Shown here piece by piece: positions 11,543 to 23,248 of a stretch of 64,000 bases of DNA; position 1 is the first letter of the stretch, and every line of letters begins with the position of its first letter. The stretch is taken from contig NC_091661.1 of NCBI RefSeq assembly GCF_042453785.1, positions 25,349,501 to 25,413,500 of the forward strand. The letters run 5' to 3'. Source of the stretch: Malus domestica (lineage: Eukaryota > Streptophyta > Magnoliopsida > Rosales > Rosaceae). The notes under the pieces were generated by a model. That model was not told the origin of the DNA and did not search any database. It worked only from the letters and a program-made list of their open reading frames with translations. Made by a program: the position numbers and the translations under genes.

Positions 11543-12136
11543 ATGGCACAGATTGTTTTGACTGCTTCAGCTCCTCCTGTTCCCGTCAGTTGTAATTGTA
11601 TGTTTCGATCTCTTAATTAATCCCCCCTTCTTAATTAGCTGCCCAAATTTGTTTTTAAAATTCTTGGGGCTTGAACAAATGGATTCTGGATTCTGCTGTT
11701 TGGTTGCTGAGAAAATGTTGAGAGAAAGGGAAGAAAAGTAGAGCAAGAGTCACTGAGAACTTATGAAGTGTTGTGTGATTTGGTAATCTGATCAGAACCC
11801 AGATCGTGGTTTTGGATTATTTCTTGTATTTTTCCAGCACTTTCTCGGATTCCAAACAGAGTGGCAAAATTGTGAATTTGGGGAAGGCTTTTGACATTTC
11901 TGGGAATTTTTGCAGATGGTGCAAAGCCGTGGAGTAAATCAGTGCTTCTCTGTTCTTCAAGACAATATGCGAGTACGAGCAGCTCTTCGCTATCGATTAC
12001 AAGTTTCGGAGGCAGAAGCCTTCGGATCGTTGAGTCGAAAGCAAATGCAGCTGCAGCAGAAGCAGCCGCCAGTAGTGAAGGTTTTGAAGAGGTAGCTGAA
12101 GGGCAACTGGTCTCTTATTCATGGGCAGATAATAAG
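11543..12136 (+). pseudogene. 5' part of a probable plastid-targeted protein gene, 3' exons missing
   Basis: Two exons, 11543-11597 and 11916-12136, join in phase to 92 codons: MAQIVLTASAPPVPVSCN, then YGAKPWSKSVLLCSSRQYAS and onward to EEVAEGQLVSYSWADNK. The Ser/Ala-rich, acid-poor N-terminus looks like a chloroplast transit peptide. A donor follows (AAG|GTTAGG), but no further exon is recognisable before the next gene starts 2.3 kb downstream. I do not recognise the family. It is either a truncated gene copy or a gene with a very long intron and small later exons. The TIR element ends about 330 bp upstream of the ATG, so the promoter may also be affected. Confidence 0.45.
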
Positions 12137-14453
12137 GTTAGGACTCTCTTCTCAATTTGCATTTTATAAACCCTTTTTACTTAAAGCTAAAGGTTAATTA
12201 ATGCTACATTAATTACATTTAGAGGCGTTTTTAAACTGCTTATTTGGCGGAGTTGAAATTTACTTATTACATTAATTATTGTGATAAACTGATAAATGAA
12301 ACATCACATGTTACATAACGCTGTTTTAAATACAATATTCTCACATTATTATTAAATAATTTATGAGTATTGTTACACTTATATACTACATTTACTGACT
12401 ACATTAAAGACTACATCTTTCTTATACGAGTAAATTTCGGTTCAACTTATGTGAGATATGTGATCGATAAACCGAAGAAACAATAAGAACCATTTACATT
12501 TTACACGTTGTGCATATACACAACAATACAGTGCCCACCAAAAATTTATATAGCTCCCTTTTTGGGTACATGCATTCCACCAAAGCAATTTCAAACTGAA
12601 AAAAGGAAGGAAGGTACACATATCACTAATTCAAGTGATAAATGTATTCATTAAAGCAAGCAAGTAATTTTCATCAAAGATTTTGTTTTACCAAACAAAT
12701 TTAACGCTGAATTGATAGCAAATATTATATATAGGTTTTTCAGTCAAAATGGTCTATGAGATTGATATAACTCTTCATTTTGTTATTTAAGATTTAAAAT
12801 TCATGAAAGTGGAGTCTATGTTTGTCCATCGTCACCATGAAAATCTTCGTTAAATAAGATTAAAATGACAAAAATACCCTTAATTTTTTTTTTCAAATCA
12901 TTTTGGCCCATTGGTTCTCAAACTAAGGATATTTTTGTTATTTTGGTTCTTATTCAATAGAGATTTTTCGTTAAATGACCAAAATATTGATGGTTGACAA
13001 ACTTAAGAACCACTTCTATCAATTTTAAATCTCAGCGCTAAAATACTAAAAAGAAATACAAACAAGAAGAAGCATCTGATTAGTGATCAAGTCGAGTGGA
13101 TTAGAAGGGTACCCAACCACTAATTAAAATAATAATGTTCTGCTACTTAGTCGTTTGCATGGATGATGATCCAAATTTCTAGTAGCTCGAAAAGAATAAA
13201 AATGCTGGCCAGATTCGAACAATTCGTAATTTAAAAACATTTGGACTGGAATTTTGATGTTGCGATGTGGCCTAACATAATCTTTTAATTTTGTATTCAA
13301 CCAATCAAAAGAAAATAAAATAAAAAAGGTGCGTCGGCCGTTGAGAATTTCCTCATTTATACGGACCGGCTATTACGGCAGACACTTCCAAGTCGTATAC
13401 GTAGTTCCCATACACGTATTTTAAAGCAATAATAATAAATAATACTTTAATAAATCTTAAGTATGAAATTTCTTTATTTGCTTTCTAATTTCTTTATTCG
13501 ATTGGACAAAAAAGAAGATTATTGACTTTCTCTTAAAAAAAAATAAAGATATTCGTTCAAAATAATTGGTAAAAATATCATGTCTGAATCACATAAATGC
13601 GATGACGATACATAATTATAATTAGTTCGATTCTGAATACTGATATGAGTGATTTTACAACTCTTTGTAAAAGTATTTTATAGATTCGTCATTTTTTTTT
13701 AATAAAGTCCAAATACTTTGGGAGAAAATGAAGAAAGGTATTGTTTTATTATTCAATTCTTTAATAAGCTAAAGATACCATTAAAATTAAGTTCATACAA
13801 TTAATTTTAAAAACTGAAGTCCACTTCCCCTTTAGTTCACAGCAAAAGAAAAATAGAAAAATTAAAAACAAAAAAAAATAATAATTAAAAATTAAAAACA
13901 AAAAAACTAATTAATTTTTTTGTCAAAAAAAAAAAAACTAATTAAACTACTGACAGATAAAGGGAAAAGAATAAACGAAGTGAATTCTCGCGTACGCGTT
14001 TACCTCTCTCTCTGCTTTAAAACTCTCTCCCCTCTCTCTCTCTATCTCTCTCTCTCTCCGTCCTCCCCTCCCCTAATTGCAGAAGAAGCACATTCCTCGT
14101 CGGTCGTCCTAAAAAATCTGACCCAGCGACGCAGCCTCTCTCTAAATTCCAACGCAGACCCAACTCCCCCACCTCCCTCCCTCTCCCTTTCTCCGTCGGC
14201 ATCTCAGAATCCCCAATTTTTCCTGCTGTTTTTCGTTTTTCAATTTCCTCAATAAATTCGCAGTCTTTTCGATGGACCTAGATTCTCAGATCCATGGGAG
14301 GCCGACCCATGTTTCTACATAACCCAATTCTTCATTCTGCACCTGGGTTTTCACCAATGCCCCAGCCCTAGCAGATCCCATCCCCACCTGAATTTAACGC
14401 ATTCTGGGTTTTTCCCCAAATCTCAGCCGTCCGATCGAGACCCGCCTCGGAAG
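12137..14453. other. Intergenic, and leader of the next gene
   Basis: AT-rich without recognisable exons. 12730-13050 carries phrases shared by dispersed plant repeats (TTTTGTTATTT, CGTTAAATGACC) but its boundaries are unclear. 13980-14453 is the CT-rich promoter/5'-UTR of the translocator gene, with a (CT)n run at about 14032-14060. Confidence 0.4.
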
Positions 14454-16556
14454 ATGAAGGGGAAGAGCCGCTTGTTCACGATCGGGCTCGTCACCGCCTG
14501 GTACTCATCCAACATTGGGGTTTTGCTGCTGAACAAGTACTTGCTCAGCAACTATGGCTTCAAGTACCCGATCTTCCTCACCATGTGCCACATGACGGCT
14601 TGCTCTCTGCTCAGCTACGTCGCAATTGCTTGGATGAAGATGGTTCCGATGCAGACCATTCGATCCCGGGTCCAATTCTTGAAGATCATGGCGCTCAGCC
14701 TGGTGTTTTGTGTCTCCGTCGTGTTTGGGAACATTTCGCTGCGGTATTTGCCGGTGTCGTTTAACCAGGCTATTGGCGCCACCACGCCGTTCTTCACTGC
14801 GGTTTTCGCCTACTTAATGACTCTCAAAAAGGAGGCTTGGCTCACGTATCTCACCCTCGTTCCTGTTGTTACTGGAGTCGTCATTGCAAGTGGGGTATGA
14901 GCTCTCTTCCTTTTCTGTTAATTTTGCTTTGTTTAATGCAAATTCAAGTGTTTTATTGAGAATTGCTGTGAATTCTGGAAATGGGTTTGCTTTGGTATGA
15001 GCTGCTTTGGATGGGATTTGAGCAACTTTGCTTAGACTAGTCTGAATTGTGGGATATGGGTTGGGATGGATTGGTGACATTTTTTGCCAATTCAGTTGTT
15101 TATAACTCCAATTGGTTTTAACCGTCCATAGTTTAGAGAAAAACTATTGTCAGAAGATCTATCAAAACCAAAAGGAAAGATGAATTGTTGGACCTGAGGT
15201 TTTAGTATCTACCTGAGATCTGATATATTTCTGTTAAGCTGAGCTTAGTTCAAGATTTAACTGAATCGGGGTGAATAAAAAGTACTTTGGGTGCATGAAA
15301 GTGGGTGGCTTTTTCCAATTTCCCTAGTTAATATAGCCAGTAAAGTTGTGAGATTGTGCAAATGTATGTGGAGCCTTCAATTTGACCGGAGCAATGCATC
15401 TCATAGTTTGTTCTTTTTACATGGCCGCAGGGTGAACCAAGTTTCCATTTATTTGGTTTCTTAATATGCATAGCAGCAACCGCTGCCAGGGCGCTTAAAT
15501 CAGTGCTACAAGGGATTTTGCTTTCTTCTGAAGGGTAAGGAATCCTTATGTGTTTGCTCTATCAGTCTCTAAATGGTTGAATGGGTACTGAATGACTTGC
15601 CTTTATATTCCAGGGAGAAGCTGAATTCTATGAACCTCCTTCTGTATATGGCTCCGATAGCCGTTGTTTTCTTACTTCCCGCAACACTTATCATGGAAGA
15701 AAATGTTGTCGGTATAACACTAGCTCTTGCAAGAGATGATGTCAAGATCATATGGTACCTACTATTCAATTCGACGTTGGCATATTTTGTAAATCTGACC
15801 AACTTTTTGGTCACAAAGCACACCAGTGCTCTAACTCTTCAGGTTTGTCTCCCTTCTTGATGTAACATCTTTTTAATTGTTAATCAAAATGTATTTTAAA
15901 TGCTGTTAACACTTGTTATGTTCTAGCATTTAGAAGATTTCATGAATAAAAGTTACAGTTTGGGCAGTACTGAAGTTGCAGGGAGTTCTGTCCTCAGGGT
16001 TTAAGTGGTGAAACTACTTGGATTTTGTTGCTTATAGGATGAGCCATCCTAATCTTATAGGGACTAGTTCTGTTTATGGGGTTGAGAAATAATGGTTTAT
16101 TGGTGTGTGTTCAATGATGGCACCTGCTGGAAAATAGCCGGTTATATGGGGCTGTGAACATTATACCATGGCAGAATTTATAATCTAGGACCAGATGCGT
16201 TAGATTGAAGGCACTAGTAGGACAAGAGGATGTCCATTCATATGTTCGCGTGGCTATGTTGGCTAGTGTTTTTGTTTGACGTGTTGAAAAAATGAAATGA
16301 TCATGATAAAATCTGGTGTTTACTGTATTTTTCTAAATTACTTCGTTGTTTCCTTTAATGTGAAAGGAGCTGTAGCAAGTAACTAACGGAACGTTTGGTT
16401 ATCCAGGTTCTAGGGAATGCTAAAGGAGCTGTAGCTGTGGTGGTCTCGATATTAATTTTTAAAAATCCAGTTTCTGTGACTGGAATGATGGGTTACACTC
16501 TTACAGTCTTTGGAGTGATCCTATACAGCGAAGCCAAGAAACGAAGTAAATCATAG
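14454..16556 (+). CDS. Sugar-phosphate/nucleotide-sugar translocator (TPT/NST family)
   Basis: Polytopic Golgi/ER-type exchanger of the drug/metabolite transporter superfamily. Exons 14454-14894, 15431-15534, 15614-15842 and 16407-16556 join in frame to 307 residues, the usual length for this clade. About ten hydrophobic segments are visible. Diagnostic stretches include [16 protein letters not shown] near the N-terminus, [31 protein letters not shown] at the exon 1-2 join, [39 protein letters not shown] and a C-terminal [12 protein letters not shown] with a KKR-type tail. From memory it is closest to Arabidopsis At3g11320/At5g05820, a group linked to UDP-arabinofuranose transport; that substrate is inferred from clade, not seen here. 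The protein has no plastid transit peptide, unlike true triose-phosphate translocators. It looks intact. Confidence 0.93.
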
Positions 16557-16993
16557 TTCCGGGAAAGCATCAAGTGAAATGTCTTACGTTTTGTATTTTG
16601 TACTGCGAGAACAGCAGTGGCCGTCCTGGAGGCATAGTTGGGGGGGGGGGGGGGGGGTACATGCGAGCAGTTGGTGCCGGGATCTTGCCTCTACAAATTT
16701 TATTTTTTCCCCTGGAAGCCTGAGTACGTGAGTGGCTTCCATTTGTATCAGCAAACAACGCAGGATAAGTCGAAAAAAGTAGGAAACTTAATAAGTGACT
16801 AGTATTACGGAGGAAAATCAGTATCGTTTTATCGTTTTATTCTTTCAGCAAAAGGGTTGTAGAATTGGTCTCCACACATTCAGTCTGTTATTAACATTTC
16901 TTCTATTGAATCAATGAAAACAAAACCATTCACAATTTCACTATTTGGTACTTGCATCTCAGACGCAACATTGTATAACTGTCTATTTTCCTA
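16557..16993. other. Translocator 3'-UTR and intergenic, with a poly-G tract
   Basis: A run of 18 G at 16640-16657 lies in the probable 3'-UTR. The remaining sequence is unremarkable. Confidence 0.6.
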
Positions 16994-17120
16994 CGGGTGT
17001 GCTATCCACACACCTTTTTACTTCTCACACACCCTCTTAATTTTAGGCTGTCGGATCGAATGTCAGAAATTAACAAGGGGTGTGCGAGAAGTAAAAAGAA
17101 GTGTGTGAATATCACACCCC
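16994..17120. mobile_element. MITE, family A copy 3 with 8-bp target duplication
   Basis: 127 bp. Left end CGGGTGTGCTATCCACACAC, inverted in the right end GTGTGTGAATATCACACCCC. TTTTCCTA at 16986-16993 is repeated exactly at 17121-17128, giving an 8-bp target duplication that points to hAT-type mobilisation. Best-preserved of the three copies. Confidence 0.85.
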
Positions 17121-17289
17121 TTTTCCTACCAGTTCTGACGCCGAGGATGCAATTGTTGGCCAACAACACGAAATATCTGCCGGAAGATTTCAAATGTTGC
17201 ATGTTTGTAAAGCAAAAATATGATGGTCCGAAAACATTATTTTGATCTTGAAAGGGATGACGAAACTGCTCAACCTCCACTTCATTTTC

Positions 17290-17815
17290 ACCTTCCGGCT
17301 CCGCTACGTTTCCGACATCCACGCGAGGAGCCAAGTGGAAGAACCCTATGTAACCCATGTCAGCAAACTCTACTCAATCACCACCAGCAGATGTGAATTC
17401 GAAGACATTTTGGTTTTCACCTGCCTCGTGGATGGGATTGCCGCGGCAAGCGGAATCATACTGCTCAGAGTAATGGTCAAGATAACAGGCTCCTCCATTT
17501 CTGTAATGGTAGCTTCATCAGGCTTCATATAATATGTAATTGCAGCATATTAGCTGATGTGAAAATCCCATCTCTTTACCAAAACTACCATTTTTGTGAC
17601 TTTTTTTTTGGGGGGGGGGGGGGGGGGGAGTCATATTTCTGCAGAAAAATAAGAACCTTGTCGACAGGAACGTTGTGAAGAAACAGTCCCAGATTCTCAC
17701 CATTGGTGGAGAACTTCACAACTTCATTGCTCACAGAGAACTTCGCAGCTTCATTGCTCACAGATATCCTTGCAAATCGTAGCAAGCCTTGCCGGCAGCA
17801 TCCTTGACAGTGGTT
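17290..17815 (-). pseudogene. PCNA (sliding clamp) pseudogene, C-terminal half
   Basis: Minus-strand pieces match plant proliferating cell nuclear antigen in order: ARICKD-like (about 17765-17782), ISVSNE..VKFSTNG..VDK (ending about 17657), PDEATITEMEEPV (from about 17522) and MGYIGFFHLAPRVD (about 17358-17317), close to PCNA's MGYIRFYLAPKIE. The frame changes between blocks and includes in-frame stops. Between VDK and PDEAT about 130 bases intervene, starting GTTCTT and holding a G19 tract, which looks like a retained intron, so this is more likely a duplicated genomic piece than a processed copy. The N-terminal half of PCNA is not seen. It cannot make a functional clamp. Confidence 0.7.
17610..17628. 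repeat. Poly-G tract (19 G)
   Basis: A homopolymer of G follows a T run within the PCNA pseudogene. Such runs are prone to sequencing error and length variation. Confidence 0.9.
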
Positions 17816-19175
17816 TGGCATTCTTCTTGTGGTCTTCGTTAGCTTCATCATGTAAACAGGAACTCGTATCTCGAGTCTTGATCTTCATGACAGAGAATTT
17901 TGAAAAAGAAATCAACAAATTTACGATGAACAAAGTCAGAGTTGCAAGACATGAACTGAAGTATCATCATCTCTGCTTTTTCTGAAAACAAATCAAGTTC
18001 GATTCTCTAAAACACACAAACTAAGCCTATCTCCGAGAACCAGCCCTGCCCGAAAACCGAGTTACGATACCAACCAATCCCAGAAATGAAGAAAAGAAAG
18101 AAAATAGAAGCGATTCAAGAAACTGAAAGAAAATGCAGAACATAGGTTGAGGTTTCCGTAAACTTAACAATAAAATGCAATGCGCGAAAGTTGTTGTTCT
18201 CCGCCGGAGAGATCAGAAAGTTGTCGCCGTTCTCCGACGGAAAAATCCTTAAGCCTGAATCTGAATGAATGATTTGTCCCATCCGATCCGACGGTCACCC
18301 ATTTCTTTTTCTTTCCTTTGTTCCAATATGGATTGGTGTGATCAAGTTCGCTCATTTTGGCATCAGACAAACCATTCTCGATACTCATTTTGGAAGCGCT
18401 TATAAAATAACTAAAAGTTTGGCCAAAAAGGTTAAAAGTGTTCCTGGGTAAGAAGAAACACTTGAAGTGCTATATAGAAGCACTTAAAAGTGTTTTTTGG
18501 AAGAAACAATTGCTATGTGCTTGCATGTCAAGTTCTTCAAAATTTCGATGTATTTCAACTGCTTCTGACCCAATGTGTTTTGTATAAAAACATTTCCAAA
18601 CGAGCTCTCCGTCCGAATGCTATGCGAAGAACATAAGCCAGGTTAAGGAACGGGACAAGAAAAGCCCATTACAATATTTTTCAGCAGATGAAGGAAAGGG
18701 GTGAGCGCAGATGGTAAGAGCGGGCAGAAAAATTCTTGACTCTTACCGTACGCACAGCCGTCATATGGTATTATCATTCCCCATGTTATAATAAGAATGT
18801 GCAATCTATTTATATTTTAGATATGGTTGAATTGTAACACCACATGACCGTCACATTGAAGAATTTTCGGGTGAGAGGGAAGCAGGAAAATGAAACGAAG
18901 ATGACAGACTCTTTTCATATATTTGCCAAATGCCGAGAAAAATGGTGACAACATGAACTTACTGCAAACAAAGCCCTGAAGGTCTTTTTACAACTGCCGG
19001 ACCCAGAATCACATACGGGAAGCAAAACACAACAATGTGCCCAAGATTGATGAGCCAAATAAAATAGAGAAGTACCAAGTTTTCTCACTCCGCCATGGAA
19101 AAGCATGAGGCTGAAGAGGAATACAACACTCTTAAACAAACGAAAGCCATGTGATCGAACATTTAAATATGGAAT
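17816..19175. other. Intergenic with a foldback remnant, and LIM 3'-UTR
   Basis: 18379-18605 carries the motif set AAGCACTT / AAGTGTTTTTT in both orientations and ends in CCAAACGAGCTC, resembling the foldback element at 46047-46208 and a remnant at about 22190-22380 (hAT-like MITE, inferred). 18910-19175 is probably the 3'-UTR of the LIM gene. No other gene is seen. Confidence 0.4.
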
Positions 19176-20816
19176 TTATGCTTCTGGAATGGAGGCTACT
19201 GCTGCTGTTGCTGCCGCCGCCGCCGCTGCTGTGCGCTTAATTGATGCAGACTTAATAAGATGGTTGTAGCTCCCCTTCTCCTTGAAAAGCTGGGAGAAAT
19301 GGTGCTTGCAGTATAGAATGCCCTCCAAAGCCGCGTAGTTTGAGGGAGTAATAGGACAGCCGCCGTGAGAACACTTGAAACACGACTTGTGATAGGCCTG
19401 GCTCTCCACAGTCACCTGCAAAATTTTGGTTCAATACACTCGAATTAGTTTCATGGGGGTTTTTCATATCTTTGTGAGTTATATAAGAAAAAAGTTAATT
19501 TTCCCCCAATAACTATTGCAGAGGAACTCATTTGTTACCATGGAGGTCATGTGAAATTCGTGGACCTTCAAACACCTTTGATTATAATTAGGAATATTAC
19601 ATAGAACATGTGCTCAACTTATATCAAAGCAACGAAGTGCCAGTTCCAACCAATTCATTTTTGTTTGGGACAAAAACGGGAAAGCAAAAATAGAATGGTC
19701 GAAAGAAAAATTATCAACAAAAGACATATCTTCGGATCCTACCTTCTCCAGTGGATAAGCGGTTTTACCACAAGTAGCACATTTGTCTTGTGTTCCAGAA
19801 AACATGCTAGCAGCTTTGCTAGGAGACCTAGTCTGAACCAAACACAAACATTTGAGAATCAGTGTTGCCGCTATCTGATAGTATAAGAATATTCTGTAAC
19901 TAAAAAACGGAGTTTATAACACCGATGTAGAGAAGTTTACCAGCTCTGGAGTTAACTTCTCAGCTGACTTTGCAGCTGTTGCAAATTAAATTTATAGAAG
20001 ATTAAAACAGTAAACAAAAAACCATGCAGAGACATCAAAGACGGTTTCATCAGGAAAAAGATAAAGACATACGTGACTGAAAGTTCTTGTTGAAATTGCC
20101 AGTCTCCTTGAAAAGTTGCTCAAAGTGAGGCTTACAGTATAGAACACCTTCCATTGAGGAATAATTGCTCAGCTTTAAAGACAAATATTACAAAACATTA
20201 GAAACAAGAGGAAACTTCCATAAACAACTCCATATGTTACATATCTTAAATTGAACAGAATTCGGATCAATGGCACAAACAAATCTCACTATTCGAGTCC
20301 TCTTTCTAACATATACGTTCATACGTCAATAAATTCAAATGTACGTTCATATGCGAGGGTTTGGGACACAAATTTAAGTATTTCTTTTCCCATTGTATTG
20401 TATTATCTATTAATAATCTTCAAATTTTGATATTCGAATAAGGTTGCAAGTAAAATGTGTGTTCCTACGCAAGATTTTCGATTATTAACCAATATTTATG
20501 TCATTACACCCATTGCCATGATACTAAATAATTTGGTCAGAAGTATCGATAAAACGATAGTCTTTATAATTTGCTTTGAATCATTTGAAAATGATGCATC
20601 TAAGTTCCACTTCCACACAAAACGGATCGAAAATCGCAAAGAAAGCATGAAACGAGGCAGAATTGATGGTTGGTTGAGTACCTTCAAAGTCCCTTTGCAG
20701 TGGGTGCATTTGAAGCAAGACTTGTGGTAGGAAATCCCATCAGCAGATAGCTCCTCCACTGGGTAAACTGTCTTTTCACAAGCCTTGCATTTCTGCTGGG
20801 TGCCAATGAAAGACAT
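19176..20816 (-). CDS. WLIM1: Two-LIM-domain protein, WLIM1 type
   Basis: Plant CRP-like LIM protein that binds and bundles actin filaments and can also enter the nucleus. Five exons on the minus strand (20816-20682, 20172-20073, 19975-19941, 19832-19743, 19415-19176) join in frame to 199 residues. LIM1 shows C10-x2-C13-x17-H31-x2-C34-x2-C37-x2-C40-x17-C58-x2-H61, a perfect zinc-ligand set. LIM2 starts at KCATCGKTAYPLEK and continues VTVESQAYHKSCFKC to ILYCKHHF. The linker FNKNFQSPAKSAEKLTPEL is typical of WLIM1. The C-terminus after the second LIM is an alanine-rich tail encoded by a GCN-repeat tract. The 5'-UTR is probably interrupted by an intron (donor after CCTTTG.. GTACGC near 21290). 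The paralogue class is from memory. Confidence 0.93.
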
Positions 20817-23233
20817 ATTTCTATCTCCTTCTAGATCTGATTCTTCTCTTTTTACCAAGATCACCCCCTCTCAACCTTCCACCTGCAATGAACAATTTAA
20901 CAAAACAAAATTCAGGATCAAACGAGCTCTGTTTGTTTCCCGAGAAAGTAGAAGAAAGAAAAGGACTTTAAATTATGTGTGTAAAAGTACAGAGATTCAT
21001 TGACCCAGATACGGGAAAACAGTAAAGTTACAGAATTTGGCAACTTTATCAACAAATCGACAGAAAACCCAAAATCCCATATCTCTTTTCCAGCTTTCCC
21101 AGAAACCGATCTAAAACTTTTAGAACATAAACAGCTAAATTATAGAATAAAAAATTACTCATTTTTTCTTAAGATTTTTTCTCTGATCCAACTTTCAAAG
21201 CACCCAAATGCAAGAACAAATTAATGGAGATCTGGCAGCATAGATTACGAAATGAAGTCAATAAAAATCCTCCAGAATCAGAAAAGCGTACCCTTTGAAG
21301 CTTTAAGGCTGACTGAGTGAAGCTCAAAAATCTCGATAATTAAAAAGGGTAAAATAAAAAAGAAAAGATTTTGAAAACGAAATGGGTGAGGAAGGGCAAA
21401 TGGGTCCTTTTCCGTACGGAAGGAGTGTGATGGCAAGCGGATGGATATGGCGAGCGCTTTTTGCAGGGAGCGGATGCAGCGTAGTGGAGAAGACGACGAT
21501 GATGAAATTATAGAGAGAGAGAGAGAGATAGAGAGACCCCTCCAAAATCCAAATCCAATGAGAGAGATTTTAAAGGCGTTGTAAAATAATAAATAGGAAT
21601 AAAAATATCCGCGCTGGACACACTTTGTATCGTTCAACTTCAACTACTCGATTTTACGCGGCTTTTCTAGCTCTTTGTTGCCTACAAATTTACACATTGA
21701 CCCCTATTTACGATAAAATTTTCAATGTGACACGTGGTATACCCTCTGTGTTCCGGTCACAATAAAAAGTTTCTATTTATTTACTTTACTTTTTACGGGG
21801 GGGGGGGGGACTCGAACTCATCGCAAATATATGTCATCTATGCATACATATGAGTCGAACGATTTTTATAATAGGACTAAAAAAGTGAGTGTTATGCTAA
21901 TATACTGAGCTCGTGTAGGAATCACACATTTACAGTGGGTCGAAAATTTGTAGGTGATACTTTTAAAGTAGTGGGTTCTAAGGTATGAATCGCACATATA
22001 TTGAACTCACACTTGTGTAGTAGTGTTATAGGTATCAAACTCAAGCGGCCTGATTCTTATAAATAAGTATCACATTCACTCAAATTACGGTAAAACCCTA
22101 AGACTTCCTCTGATCAAATGAAGATAACAACTACTTTACTTAAACAAAGGCTACTCGAACTTTCTAAAATTGTTTATGATATGACAAAGTGTTTTTTAGT
22201 AACCAAAAACACTTCTGATTGTGTTTGGTGAAACAACTAAATAAACTTTTACGTCGTAAAAGTGTTTTTTTTAAGCACTTGGGTCATTGGGAATCACTTG
22301 GAGTTTTAATAAAAACACTTGTTGAAAGCAAATTTGAACATAATTGTTGTTTGTAGAGGTAGTCCCAAATGAGCTCTCAACTCCTTCCAATGTACTCATT
22401 GACAATGAGCCAAGCAAGGTTCATGCTAATTGGTAGATAAATGGTTAGTAAATAATTAAAATTAAAAGGCTAATCTGTTTCAGTTTTAAGTATTTAGAGG
22501 ATAATTAAATGCATATAATCTAAGGCTGTGGTTGCACCACATCATTAGCTACGGTAAACATTCTAAATTAAAATTCGTTTCGAAATACGGTGGTAATTAA
22601 TTGTGATTTGGTCATTGGGTGTATGATTTAACTACTAATTTAGTTCCCAACCAAAACAAAGATAAACAAAACTACAAATTTGTCGGGAAAAAATGCCTTG
22701 ACCAGTACAAGACAAAGTGGTCACCAACAAATAAAATAAAACAGAATGAGGCATTGATTGATGATGTTCCACTAACACCACTTTTTGGGTGTCAATTGTC
22801 AAAGACATCGAATTTTCTATGCTCCATCTATTTGCCGGGATATTAATGTTATTGCTAGGATATTAATATTATCCACTTACGTGCACTCAACCTAGCCTTA
22901 ACCTATTTTGCCTATGTCAAGAGTTGTTTATTGATCATTTTAAATTATTTTTAAAATGATTGTAAATATTTTTGGTGATATTAATTTTAGATTCCAAAAG
23001 TACTTTAAGTAAAAAAACATCATATATGTGATATGTTTTTCCAAGATCTACTTGAATTTTTATTAAAGATTTGTTTGAAAATATTTTCATCAAAAATGCT
23101 TTTAATCATTTTAAAAACTTACAAATAAGCCTATGTTTGTGCAGAGTTAAATCCGCAAATAAGCTCAGTCGAAGGAAGCTCTAGACATTATCATGGATAA
23201 CTTGCAGGAAGACAAAGCCGAATGGTTTGATTT
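20817..23233. other. LIM gene 5'-UTR/promoter and intergenic
   Basis: A minus-strand 5'-UTR exon is likely at about 21290-21560, with a GA/CT microsatellite at about 21511-21535. A G13 tract lies at 21797-21809. 22190-22385 contains AAGTGTTTTT and AAGCACTT motifs in both orientations, a degraded foldback element. No coding exon is seen. Confidence 0.4.
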
Positions 23234-23248
23234 AAATTGATTGTACTT

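Noticed and set aside
13920-14255. 111-codon frame
   Set aside because: CT-rich leader of the translocator gene; low complexity.
17002-17289. Extension of the PCNA pseudogene frame into the MITE
   Set aside because: The frame runs on by chance through the MITE insertion; PCNA similarity stops near 17290.
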